From positions 1 to 17,714 of the forward strand of contig JAHRVJ010000193.1 in NCBI GenBank assembly GCA_019090765.1: a stretch of 17,714 nucleotides of DNA, read 5' to 3'. A program made the position numbers and the translations under genes. Position 1 is the first letter of the stretch. Each line of letters starts with the position of its first letter. Source of the stretch: Ilumatobacteraceae bacterium (GTDB lineage Bacteria > Actinomycetota > Acidimicrobiia > Acidimicrobiales > Ilumatobacteraceae). The notes beneath the pieces are model-generated. The model had not been told where the DNA came from. It searched no databases and saw only the letters and a program-made list of their open reading frames with translations. Below, one piece after another: positions 8,984 to 16,412 of the stretch.

Positions 8984-10296
8984 CGGAGCCGTAGTGCATT
9001 GCCGTGAGCTGGGAAGCCCTCGTGATCTGCAAGGGCCAGCACCGACGGCGTCATTTGGCTGAGCGCTGCTTCATCGGCGCGGGCGATCGCGGTTCGCTTG
9101 AGGAACGTGTTGGCAGTGATGCCTGAGGAGACATGCGCGAACCCGCTAGTCGGTAGCGAAGCGGGGCAGCCGAGCACAAAATTGGCGGCGCTAAACGGTG
9201 TGTGTTGGCCGATCAGGATCTCGCCAGCATTGACGAGCCCATCAAGCACTTCGTCGACCGTGGAATCAGCCACGGCGACTTGGAGGTGCTCGGGGGCGTA
9301 TTCGTTCGCGACTTCAACTGCCTCGTCGATCGAGCTGACAAGCACGCATCCGCCGTTCCCGCCGAGGGCTGCGCGGGCCGCCTCGGCACGAAGTTCCGGT
9401 AGATCTGCCAGCTGCAGTTCAATTTCTCGATCGGTGGCATCAGCTATCTGAGCTGACGTTGTTAGTAGCACGACAGAGCTGTCAGTGCCGTGCTCGGCCT
9501 CGATCAGCAGGTCGGCGGCAAGCTTGATTGGATCGGCGGTGTCGTCGGCGATCACCAAGCTCTCGGTCGGCCCGAGCAACATCATTGTGGAGACACCATG
9601 TCGTTGCATTTCGACTTGGGCGATCGTGACCGCTGGTGACCCGGGTCCCACGATCTTTCGAACTTGAGGGATCGACTCGGTTCCGAATCCGAGTGCGGCT
9701 ATGCCTGCAGGACCATTGACGCGGAATACGTTGGTTATTGACAGCTTGCGGCAAACGACCAGCACCGCGGGGTCGACTTGGCCGGACCCGCCGGGAATGG
9801 GTGGCACAACGAGCGATATTGAGGCGACACCGGCTACTACAGCGGGGACCGCAAGTTGATAGGCGACGCTCGGATAGCTGGCCTTACCCGACGGGGTGAA
9901 CAGCCCGGCGGACGAAATCGGTGAGATCTGCTCACCAACTGTCAGCCCCGGTTCGGCCTCAATCGTCCAGGGCGTCGTACTCTTCATCTGAGCGGTATTG
10001 AACGTTCGCAGGTTCCCGATCGCGTGGTCGATCGCCTCGTCAACCTGGGCGCTCACGCTCGCTTCTTCGAGCTCCTGGGCGGTCACCATGAGTTCGGCTG
10101 GGGCCAAGTCGATTCCATCGAACTTCGACAAAGCGTCGCACACGGCTGTATCCCCGCGCGCCTGGACGTCGTCGATCAATTCGCCGATCGATCGACGCAG
10201 CTCGGGAGCGAAGATGTCGTCTAGGCCGCGACGCATCAGCGCGCGACGAGCGTTGCTGTCCATCTCAATCCACCGCTGTCTACGCATCACGCTCAC
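8974..10296 (-). CDS. Histidinol dehydrogenase (HisD) family protein, divergent in zinc ligands
   Basis: About 440 residues, alignable along its whole length to HisD, which oxidises L-histidinol to L-histidine with NAD. Recognisable blocks are TPSGKASYPSVAYQLAVPA, RVNGPAGIAALGFGTESIP, VGPGSPAV, APEHL and C-terminal HEGFPAHGNA. Canonical HisD binds zinc through Gln259, His262, Asp360 and His419 (E. coli numbering). Here these are Glu (E266), His (H269), Asn (N372) and His (H431). The usual GDY...GTNHVLPT block reads ANFVLGCPASLPT. The catalytic pair E336-H337 is kept. No other his gene is nearby. It may therefore be a paralogous dehydrogenase rather than the histidine enzyme. Start chosen at the GTG at 10296, 7 nt after TAGCGT (10304-10309); ATGs at 10287 and 10263 and a GTG at 10338 are alternatives. 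Confidence 0.85.
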   Translation of the reverse strand: MSVMRRQRWIEMDSNARRALMRRGLDDIFAPELRRSIGELIDDVQARGDTAVCDALSKFDGIDLAPAELMVTAQELEEASVSAQVDEAIDHAIGNLRTFNTAQMKSTTPWTIEAEPGLTVGEQISPISSAGLFTPSGKASYPSVAYQLAVPAVVAGVASISLVVPPIPGGSGQVDPAVLVVCRKLSITNVFRVNGPAGIAALGFGTESIPQVRKIVGPGSPAVTIAQVEMQRHGVSTMMLLGPTESLVIADDTADPIKLAADLLIEAEHGTDSSVVLLTTSAQIADATDREIELQLADLPELRAEAARAALGGNGGCVLVSSIDEAVEVANEYAPEHLQVAVADSTVDEVLDGLVNAGEILIGQHTPFSAANFVLGCPASLPTSGFAHVSSGITANTFLKRTAIARADEAALSQMTPSVLALADHEGFPAHGNALRLRQR

Positions 10297-10303
10297 CGGG
10301 TCG

Positions 10304-10309
10304 ACGCTA
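10304..10309 (-). promoter_or_regulatory. Candidate -10 element of the hisD-like gene
   Basis: TAGCGT on the minus strand fits TANNNT and ends 7 nt before a GTG at 10296, the spacing expected for a leaderless start. No good -35 box is seen. This element is the main reason for choosing the GTG start. Confidence 0.3.
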
Positions 10310-10369
10310 CTGGTCACGCACACACGGCGCACGGGCACCGAAACGAAGGAAAGGGGATCGGGCGTCGGT

Positions 10370-10390
10370 CGTGAGTACTATTCCCTCACG
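10370..10390 (+). promoter_or_regulatory. Candidate purA promoter with overlapping inverted repeat
   Basis: TACTAT (10376-10381) is a reasonable -10 box and would give a leader of roughly 30 nt. It is enclosed by a perfect inverted repeat CGTGAG-N9-CTCACG (10370-10390), so a protein bound there would block polymerase. The purA ribosome-binding site GGGAG lies at 10407-10411. No -35 match is evident. The rest of this divergent gap (10297-10416) shows nothing else. Confidence 0.35.
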
Positions 10391-10416
10391 TTCCACCAAC
10401 CACTCAGGGAGCGTGC

Positions 10417-11691
10417 ATGCCCGTCACCGTCGTCGTCGGAGCCCAATGGGGCGATGAGGGCAAAGCCAAGGTCATCGACCTATTGTCAAAAGAGCACACC
10501 TATGTGGTGCGTTATCAGGGGGGACACAACGCGGGCCATACCGTGGTGGTCGATGGCGAGAAGTACGCGCTGCAGCTTGTCCCATCTGGAATCCTCTACA
10601 ACCATGTCATCCCGGTTATTGCGAATGGTGTCGTCGTGGATCTGCCGACACTGTTCTCAGAGATCGACATGCTCGAATCTCGCGGAATTTCATGTTCCGA
10701 GCTGAAGGTTTCGAGCCGAGCTCACCTCATCTTTCCCTGGCATCAGGCCCACGACGCCATTGCCGAAGCGATGCGCGGCGACGACAAGATTGGCACGACG
10801 CTGAAGGGCATTGGGCCGGCCTACGCCGACAAGGCTCGCCGAGTCGGGTTGCGAGTGGGCGACGTTCTTGACCCCCAACGATTTTCCGCTCTCGTGCGCG
10901 AACGCGCGGTTGCCGAAAACACACTTATCGAGCAGGCGGGTGGCGAGGCGCTCAACGTTGACGAGGTCGTGAGCCGCTTTGATCAACTGGCGGCGCGTGT
11001 GGCACCGCTAGTGACTGACACCGTCGGCTTGCTGCACAGTGCTCTCGCGACTGAAGCACACGTCTTGCTGGAAGGGGCCCAGGCAACGTTCCTCGACCTC
11101 GATCACGGCACCTACCCATACGTCACATCCTCCAACCCGACCGCAGGTGGCGCGTGCGTCGGCAGTGGGCTGGGGCCGCGTGATATCGATCGGATTGTTG
11201 GCATCACCAAGGCGTACACCACCCGCGTCGGAGCAGGCCCGTTTCCGACCGAACTCCTTGATGACGATGGCGACACCCTCATCGACGTCGGTAAGGAATA
11301 TGGGACCGTAACTGGTCGCCGCCGCCGTGCTGGATGGCTCGACTGCGTGATGTTGCGCCAGGCCGTTCGCCTCAACAGCCTTACTGAGCTTGCGCTTACC
11401 AAGCTCGACATCCTTGACGGTTTTGAGTCGATTAAAATATGCACCGGGTATCGCTTGAACGGTCAACTGCTTACGGACTATCCGGATCGGTCAGATCTGA
11501 TCGCTGACGTTGAGCCAATTTATGAGACGGTTGCTGGTTGGGGATGCAGCCTGAGCGAAAAACGTGAGCGGAGTGACCTGCCGAGTCAGGCCAGTGAGTT
11601 TCTCGAGATTGTGGAGCGCGAGGTTGGTGTCCCCGTAAAGGTGGTCGGTGTCGGTGCCGAACGCGACGACTACCTCGTTTGGGCAACATGA
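10417..11691 (+). CDS. purA: Adenylosuccinate synthetase
   Basis: A 424-residue enzyme that joins aspartate to IMP using GTP, the first step from IMP to AMP. Conserved features: GDEGKAK (12-18) with D13 and K16, GGHNAGHT with H41, NGVVVDLPTLF, GTTLKGIGPAYADK (126-139), EGAQATFLDLDHGTYPYVTSSN (219-240), KAYTTRVGAGPFPTEL (265-280) and the C-terminal KLDILDGFESIKICTGY block. Several normally fixed positions differ: A17 where GKGK is usual, A223 where EGAQG is usual, and A273 where VGEGPFPTEL is usual. The catalytic D13 and H41 are intact. The ATG has a good ribosome-binding site 5 nt upstream. The stop overlaps the purB start as ATGA, so the two enzymes of the IMP-to-AMP branch are likely made together. 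Confidence 0.97.
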   Translation: MPVTVVVGAQWGDEGKAKVIDLLSKEHTYVVRYQGGHNAGHTVVVDGEKYALQLVPSGILYNHVIPVIANGVVVDLPTLFSEIDMLESRGISCSELKVSSRAHLIFPWHQAHDAIAEAMRGDDKIGTTLKGIGPAYADKARRVGLRVGDVLDPQRFSALVRERAVAENTLIEQAGGEALNVDEVVSRFDQLAARVAPLVTDTVGLLHSALATEAHVLLEGAQATFLDLDHGTYPYVTSSNPTAGGACVGSGLGPRDIDRIVGITKAYTTRVGAGPFPTELLDDDGDTLIDVGKEYGTVTGRRRRAGWLDCVMLRQAVRLNSLTELALTKLDILDGFESIKICTGYRLNGQLLTDYPDRSDLIADVEPIYETVAGWGCSLSEKRERSDLPSQASEFLEIVEREVGVPVKVVGVGAERDDYLVWAT

Positions 11692-12989
11692 TTCCTCGCT
11701 ACTCGACCCCCGAGATGGATGCGGTGTGGTCGGATCCTGCCCGGTTCGGGCGTTGGCTCGAAGTCGAGCTATTGGCCACCGAGGGGCACGCGGCATTGGG
11801 TGTGGTGCCTGAGGCAGATGCCGCGGTCTGTCGAGATCTAGCGCCCGATACTGATGAGGCGTTTGTTCTTCAAGTACTCGAACGTGAAGCGATCACCGAC
11901 CACGATGTGGCAGCGTTTGTTGACGTGGTGCAGGCGGCGATAGGCGCCCCCGCATCTTCATGGATTCACTATGGGTTGACGTCGTCTGATGTTGTTGACA
12001 CCTCCTTGTGCTGGGCGATGCGCGATGCCGCGGATCTCCTGATTGAAGCGGCAAACGAGCTGCTCCAAACGTTGGTGGAGATCGCCCGCGACCACCGCGA
12101 CACGGTGATGATTGGCCGAACGCATGGGGTCCATGCTGAGCCGACGACCTTCGGCGCAAAGGTCGCGTTGTGGGCGTTGCAAGTGGACCGTGACCGTGTG
12201 CGATTGCAAGCCGCCCGCGACAACATCGCAGTAATGAAGCTGAGCGGTGCCGTGGGCACCTACTCCAACATCCCGCCGGCTGTTGAGAGCTTCGTTGCCG
12301 ATGCGCTGGGCCTCGCCCCCGTGGCGGCGACACAGGTGGTAGCCCGCGACCGCCACGCGGAGTTTCTATACGCTTGCGCTTCGATTGGTGCGACGTGTGA
12401 GCTGGTTGCGGTCGAACTGCGTCACCTCCAGCGGACTGAAGTTCGTGAAGTGCAGGAGGGTTTCAAGCCGGGACAAAAGGGGTCATCCGCGATGCCCCAT
12501 AAACGAAACCCCATCTCTGCAGAAACGATCTCGGGTTTGGCGCGTGTCTTGCGGTCAAATCTGTTGGCTGGTTTGCAAGATGTTGCGCTCTGGCATGAGC
12601 GAGATATTTCGCACTCATCGGTTGAGCGGATCATCTTGCCTGACTCATCGCAGCTTGCGTATTACATGATGCGTCGCCTCCGCAAATTGTTAGCCAATCT
12701 GGTGATAATGCCAGATCGGATGCAAGCCAACCTTGATGCCAGCTTTGGTTTGGTCTTCAGTCAGCCCGTATTGCTCGCGTTGGTCCAAGGTGGCGAAACT
12801 CGTGACGATGCATACCGAATTGTCCAGCGGAACGCCATGCGGGCTTGGGACGAGGGGATCGATTTCCGAGAGCTGTTGGAGAGTGATTCTGCGGTCGACA
12901 ATTCAGTTCTCGACGAAGCATTCGATCTTGGTCGATCGCTGCGAAACCTGCATCACGTGTTTGATCAACTAGACGCCATCACGATCTAG
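11688..12989 (+). CDS. purB: Adenylosuccinate lyase
   Basis: A 433-residue lyase of the fumarase/aspartase superfamily. It releases fumarate from adenylosuccinate (giving AMP) and from SAICAR in purine synthesis. Signature blocks: HYGLTSSDVVDTS (94-106), GRTHGVHAEPTTFG with the likely catalytic H146, and the mobile catalytic loop GSSAMPHKRNP with S266/S267 (265-275). The start is taken as ATG at 11688 because it overlaps the purA stop as ATGA and gives the usual N-terminus MIPRYSTPEM. An in-frame GTG-type start at 11679 would add only three residues. Length is normal and no key residue is missing. It ends 14 nt before the stop of the convergent small gene at 13004. Confidence 0.97.
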   Translation: MIPRYSTPEMDAVWSDPARFGRWLEVELLATEGHAALGVVPEADAAVCRDLAPDTDEAFVLQVLEREAITDHDVAAFVDVVQAAIGAPASSWIHYGLTSSDVVDTSLCWAMRDAADLLIEAANELLQTLVEIARDHRDTVMIGRTHGVHAEPTTFGAKVALWALQVDRDRVRLQAARDNIAVMKLSGAVGTYSNIPPAVESFVADALGLAPVAATQVVARDRHAEFLYACASIGATCELVAVELRHLQRTEVREVQEGFKPGQKGSSAMPHKRNPISAETISGLARVLRSNLLAGLQDVALWHERDISHSSVERIILPDSSQLAYYMMRRLRKLLANLVIMPDRMQANLDASFGLVFSQPVLLALVQGGETRDDAYRIVQRNAMRAWDEGIDFRELLESDSAVDNSVLDEAFDLGRSLRNLHHVFDQLDAITI

Positions 12990-13003
12990 GCACAGCCGAT
13001 GGC

Positions 13004-13420
13004 TTACTTGGCGCGGCTGATTCCAGCGTTCTTAAGAGTCTTGGCGGAGACGCCCACATCGCGCCACGACGCATACGAAATCGATTTAGCGTCGGCATAG
13101 CTTTTTGCGACTAGAACAAATTCCTGCTCGAGGGCGTCCATATCGATCGTCTCGGTCTTGGCGTCCAACTCGGCAGCTAAATCTCGACGTTCTTGCACCA
13201 AGAGGAGTTCGTGTAAGGCCGTTGCATCGGTCAGTTCTTGTTCGATCGATTCGAGTCTTTGTTCGATGACCGCAGGGGTTCTACGGCGACCACGCTTTGG
13301 CTTTGTTGCACGTAACCCGTCGAGGTAATCGCGGACGACTCGACCCTCCATACGTCCTTTGGCAAGTGCGGCCTTATGCGCATCGCTCATTGGAGTTTTT
13401 GGGCCTCGTTTTTGTGCCAT
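13004..13420 (-). CDS. Conserved-looking small basic protein, probably nucleic-acid binding
   Basis: A 138-residue protein I do not recognise by name. Three parts are visible. A basic N-terminus (1-50) contains KRGPKTPMSDAHKAALAKGR, which resembles the short NUMOD3-type DNA-binding motif, and an arginine patch KRGRRR (42-47). A charged amphipathic stretch (about 51-88) is likely coiled coil. A C-terminal segment (about 113-134, SISYASWRDVGVSAKTLKNAGI) has the spacing of a helix-turn-helix. This makeup suggests a DNA-binding or nucleoid-type protein, but that is inference. Start chosen at ATG 13420 because TAGAAT (13428-13433) lies 7 nt upstream, as for a leaderless mRNA. An ATG at 13429 with GGAGG 11 nt upstream is an alternative. 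It is transcribed away from tesB and convergent with purB. Confidence 0.75.
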   Translation of the reverse strand: MAQKRGPKTPMSDAHKAALAKGRMEGRVVRDYLDGLRATKPKRGRRRTPAVIEQRLESIEQELTDATALHELLLVQERRDLAAELDAKTETIDMDALEQEFVLVAKSYADAKSISYASWRDVGVSAKTLKNAGISRAK

Positions 13421-13427
13421 GAGCGCC

Positions 13428-13461
13428 ATTCTATGGAATGCCTCCATGCATGCAATAGCGT
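13428..13461. promoter_or_regulatory. Back-to-back -10 elements of the small basic protein gene and tesB
   Basis: On the minus strand TAGAAT (13433-13428) precedes the ATG at 13420 by 7 nt, with TTGCAT 16 bp further upstream as a weak -35. On the plus strand TAGCGT (13456-13461) precedes the tesB ATG at 13471 by 9 nt, although tesB also has GGAG (13463-13466). The two promoters share about 30 bp, so their activities may interfere. Confidence 0.35.
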
Positions 13462-13470
13462 TGGAGACTC

Positions 13471-14280
13471 ATGTTTGAGTTGTCTCCTCACGGATCTGAT
13501 GTCTTTGTCGGTACTGGCCCGCGATACCCCTGGGGTGGGCTCTACGGCGGGCAGATCGTCGCGCAGGCGTTGCATGCGGCAAGTTCTTCTGTCGAACCCG
13601 GCCTAGAACCGCACTCGATTCGTGCCTATTTCATCCGTCGTGGCGACGATGGCCAGCCTGTGCGGTATGAGGTTGAACGGATCAGAGATGGTCGTACCTT
13701 TGCCACCCGGCGAGTCGTGGCACGGCAGGCGCTCGGCGCAATCTTGAACGCTGAAAGCTCATTCCACACTCCCGAGACGGCCGTTGACATTAACCCCATC
13801 AAGATGCCAGAGATTCCGGGGCCTGATGGGTTGGAGAACAGTTCGTTCACGACCACGTTCGACCGGATGCTCGTACGGGCCGAGGATGTTGGTGGCCCTC
13901 AGCGCGACGGCGCGGGGCGAGTGGTCGCGTGGATGAGGGTGAACAGTGACCTTGGCGATCCCTCAGATGCTGAGGCGCGGGTTCTTCAGCGGTGTTGGCT
14001 GGCGTATCTGTCTGACGACTTGCCCATTGCTTCAATTGTGCGCGCCCACCCGATGGAAGCTGATGTTGACGAGTTGGATTCGGTGTTCTGCGCCAGTCTT
14101 GATCACACGATCTGGTTTCATCGTCCTCTCCGTGTCGACCAGTGGCATGTTCACGAATACAGCTGTCACCATTTCGCGGGCGGCCGGGGCCTTTCGATGG
14201 GGCACATCTTCAGCGCTGACGGTGAGCATGTTGCAACAGTGGCCCAGGAGGCTCTGATTCGCGAGTTGCGTCCGGAGTGA
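13471..14280 (+). CDS. tesB: Acyl-CoA thioesterase II (TesB family)
   Basis: A 269-residue double-hotdog thioesterase that hydrolyses acyl-CoA to free acid and CoA, probably in the cytoplasm. The first hotdog has GGLYGGQIVAQAL (22-34), HSIRAYFIRRGD (48-59) and EVERIRDGRTFATRRV. The second has SLDHTIWFHRPLRVDQWHVHEY with the likely catalytic D211, AGGRGLSMGHIFSADG, and VAQEALIRE with Q259. In E. coli TesB the Asp and Gln act with a Thr; the matching position here appears to be a His in SCHHFAGG, a site that I believe varies in the family. Length is close to that of the E. coli protein (about 286). Ribosome-binding GGAG is 4 nt from the ATG. pyrE follows after 45 nt, possibly in the same transcript. 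Confidence 0.93.
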   Translation: MFELSPHGSDVFVGTGPRYPWGGLYGGQIVAQALHAASSSVEPGLEPHSIRAYFIRRGDDGQPVRYEVERIRDGRTFATRRVVARQALGAILNAESSFHTPETAVDINPIKMPEIPGPDGLENSSFTTTFDRMLVRAEDVGGPQRDGAGRVVAWMRVNSDLGDPSDAEARVLQRCWLAYLSDDLPIASIVRAHPMEADVDELDSVFCASLDHTIWFHRPLRVDQWHVHEYSCHHFAGGRGLSMGHIFSADGEHVATVAQEALIRELRPE

Positions 14281-14310
14281 CGGACCTGGCCGAAGCCTGG
14301 GGTGATCCGA

Positions 14311-14316
14311 TACGGT
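14311..14316 (+). promoter_or_regulatory. Candidate -10 element of pyrE
   Basis: TACGGT fits TANNNT and ends 9 nt before the ATG at 14326. That ATG lacks a ribosome-binding sequence, so a leaderless mRNA separate from tesB is possible. No clear -35 box is seen. Confidence 0.25.
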
Positions 14317-14325
14317 CCGAACGCG

Positions 14326-14922
14326 ATGACTGATTCGGATAGTTCCATGGCGCTCAAGCCCCTCTCCCCGGTACTAGAACGCCTCCGTGCTCATGTGTTG
14401 GAACATTCGGTTAAGCGGGGCGAGTTTGTTCTGAAGTCGGGGGCCAAGAGTTCGTGGTTTCTCGATACCAAGCAGACGGCCTGCAGCCCGGAGGGGATAA
14501 TTGCTGCCGCCGACGCTGTGATGGCCGCTTTCGAAGACGTATTTGATTCGATTGACGCCATTGGCGGGCTGACGATGGGTAGCGACCCGGTCGCCTATGG
14601 AGTGGCTGCGGTTGCGGCCGCCCGCGGTCGAAACCTGCGTAGCTTCAGCGTGCGTAAGGAAGCCAAACAACGTGGAATTACAGGTCGTATCGCGGGGGCT
14701 CTTCGGCCTGGAGATCGCGTCTTGGTCACTGAAGATACGACCACTCGTGGTACTTCGCTGATGGAAGCAGCCGAGCAGATTGAGGCATTCGGAGCGAACC
14801 CAGTGTGGATGACGGTGTTGGTCGATCGTGGAGGCACGTGCGCCGCGATGGCCCAGGAGCGCGACATCGACTACCGACCTCTCCTCACCGCCCCAGATCT
14901 GGGGTTTGGTTTCGGAACCTGA
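14326..14922 (+). CDS. pyrE: Orotate phosphoribosyltransferase
   Basis: A 198-residue type I phosphoribosyltransferase that makes OMP from orotate and PRPP in pyrimidine synthesis. Key blocks: KSGAKSSWFLDTK (37-49), the region that normally holds orotate; the catalytic flexible loop RKEAKQRGITGRIAG (110-124); and the PRPP-binding motif VLVTEDTTTRGTS (132-144) with acidic pair E136-D137. The C-terminus (DIDYRPLLTAPDLG) is typical. ATG at 14326 is preferred; an in-frame GTG at 14302 would add eight residues with no family support. The stop codon lies within a small palindrome TGACG-TGGCG-CGTCA (14920-14934) that also contains the stop of the convergent oxidoreductase. It is the only pyrimidine gene in the window. 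Confidence 0.95.
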   Translation: MTDSDSSMALKPLSPVLERLRAHVLEHSVKRGEFVLKSGAKSSWFLDTKQTACSPEGIIAAADAVMAAFEDVFDSIDAIGGLTMGSDPVAYGVAAVAAARGRNLRSFSVRKEAKQRGITGRIAGALRPGDRVLVTEDTTTRGTSLMEAAEQIEAFGANPVWMTVLVDRGGTCAAMAQERDIDYRPLLTAPDLGFGFGT

Positions 14923-14931
14923 CGTGGCGCG

Positions 14932-16317
14932 TCAGGCGTCGGGCGTGAGCACACCGGGGTTCAAGATTCCGTTTGGGTCGAGGACCCGCCGGACTGCTCG
15001 TTGAGCGGCAAGGTCACCGGGGCTGCGGATCAGGTGGAGCCATCTCGACTTGGCGATCCCGATGCCGTGTTCAGCGGAGATCGTTCCTCCCATTTCGGCC
15101 ACCTTGGTGAGCACTGTCTCTGTGACCTGGTCGAGGTTGGTTGCACCCAGATAGTTGAGGTGAATGTTGCCTTCAGCGAGGTGTCCGAAAGGTACGAGAA
15201 GAGCGCCATCGTCATCGGCGGCTTGCTGGGCAATCTCGAGGAGTTGGCCGAGGGCATTGAGGGGTACGGCGACATCGAGCTTGAGCGGGGGGAGGCCGAT
15301 CCGTTGGGCTCTTGTGGCGATGGCTTCGGTGATTCGGTCGCGAAAGGCCAGCAATCGTTCACGGGGTGGACCCTCCGTTGCGATCGCGGCGTCGATGACG
15401 CCGTTGGCGGCGGCCATCGCATCAGCCAGTTCTGAGGAGGGGTCGTTGTGGCCAGCACAGTCGATCAGCATGTATGTGCCAACTTGGGACGCACGCACGG
15501 GTTGTTCGACGTCGAGGTGTTCGGCAACCAGGTCCATCGCAGCAGGTTCGATCACCTCGACAGCGTCGAGCGATGACACTGACTTTCGGAGCTGGCCGAG
15601 CAGTTCGACGGCGGCTCCGATGTTGGCAACTGACACCAAGGCGGTGATCGTCTGGTCGTACCTTGGCACCAGCCTCAGGCGCGCCGAGGTAACGATCGCT
15701 GCGGTGCCTTCCGAACCCGCTAGCACCGACGGCCAGTTCAATCCGACAGTTTCCTTCGGTAATCCTGAGAGCGACCCGACAACCTCCCCGTTCCCGAGGA
15801 CAGCCTCGATCCCCAAGACTTGTTGCCGCATTGTGCCGTAACGCAGCACACGTGACCCGCCGGCGTTCGTCGCGATCGCCCCGCCAATGGTCGCCGAGTC
15901 ACGGGCCGCAAAGTCGACCGGTGTGTCCAGTCCGGAGGCACGAGCGTGATCCCGCCACTCCGACAGGGTTGTACCGGCCTCTGCGGTGACCTGTGCGGCT
16001 GCGGTGTCGAGATCTCGAATGCTGTTCATCCTGCACAGCGACAGCACGATTGAGGGCCGGTCGCTGCTCGAACGCGGAACGCCGCCACCGACGAGCCCGG
16101 TGTTGCCACCCTGGGCGATGATGTCGACAGATTCGGAGTTGCAGAATCTCACTACCTCAGCAACTTCTCTCGTTGACGATGTTCTGACCACGGCCGTGCA
16201 GGTCCCCGAGAATCGTCCGGTCCAATCTGTTTCGTAGGTGCGGCGCAGGTCGCTGTCGACGAGGACGTCTGTCGCACCCACAATCGAAGTCAGTCCTGCC
16301 ACGATCCGGTCTCGCAT
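14932..16317 (-). CDS. FAD-binding oxidoreductase, GlcD/D-2-hydroxyacid dehydrogenase type
   Basis: A 461-residue flavoprotein of the vanillyl-alcohol oxidase fold. The FAD-binding half shows QGGNTGLVGGGVP (69-81), the stretch AARDSATIGGAIATNAGG (137-154) and GIEAVLGNGEVV (169-180). The cap domain shows KLDVAVPL (346-353), GHLAEGNIHLNYLG (378-391) with H379 and H386, EHGIG (416-420), and the terminal ILNPG. These features match glycolate oxidase subunit GlcD, D-lactate dehydrogenase and D-2-hydroxyglutarate dehydrogenase, which cannot be told apart by eye. There is no C-terminal iron-sulfur extension, so electrons must go to a separate acceptor. No glcE/glcF partners are next to it. No ribosome-binding site or -10 element is obvious before the ATG. 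Confidence 0.92.
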   Translation of the reverse strand: MRDRIVAGLTSIVGATDVLVDSDLRRTYETDWTGRFSGTCTAVVRTSSTREVAEVVRFCNSESVDIIAQGGNTGLVGGGVPRSSSDRPSIVLSLCRMNSIRDLDTAAAQVTAEAGTTLSEWRDHARASGLDTPVDFAARDSATIGGAIATNAGGSRVLRYGTMRQQVLGIEAVLGNGEVVGSLSGLPKETVGLNWPSVLAGSEGTAAIVTSARLRLVPRYDQTITALVSVANIGAAVELLGQLRKSVSSLDAVEVIEPAAMDLVAEHLDVEQPVRASQVGTYMLIDCAGHNDPSSELADAMAAANGVIDAAIATEGPPRERLLAFRDRITEAIATRAQRIGLPPLKLDVAVPLNALGQLLEIAQQAADDDGALLVPFGHLAEGNIHLNYLGATNLDQVTETVLTKVAEMGGTISAEHGIGIAKSRWLHLIRSPGDLAAQRAVRRVLDPNGILNPGVLTPDA

Positions 16318-16361
16318 GAGTTGAGCATGCCACGACGGAATTGATCTCGCAGGCGTCTGGC

Positions 16362-16390
16362 TTGGGCAAGGCCATGCAGCGGGCTATGAC
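16362..16390 (+). promoter_or_regulatory. Candidate promoter of the MMPL-type transporter
   Basis: TTGGGC (16362-16367) and TATGAC (16385-16390) are separated by 17 bp, the ideal spacing, though each box is imperfect. Transcription would start near 16397 and give a leader of about 57 nt that contains the hexamer repeat and the ribosome-binding site. The remainder of the gap 16318-16453 shows nothing else. Confidence 0.3.
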
Positions 16391-16412
16391 CGATTCCGAT
16401 GTGAGGTCTAGT

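Noticed and set aside
12994..13004. AGCC-GAT-GGCT hairpin as terminator between purB and the small gene
   Set aside because: A stem of 4 bp with a 3-nt loop and no T-run is too weak.
13420..13447. Longer start (ATG 13447) for the small basic protein
   Set aside because: That ATG directly overlaps the only Shine-Dalgarno-like GGAGG, and the added residues MEAFHRMAL do not look conserved. The ATG at 13420 has a better promoter context.
15164..15841. 225-codon open frame on the plus strand
   Set aside because: Antisense to the FAD oxidoreductase, very rich in Ser, Ala and Arg, and without a motif.
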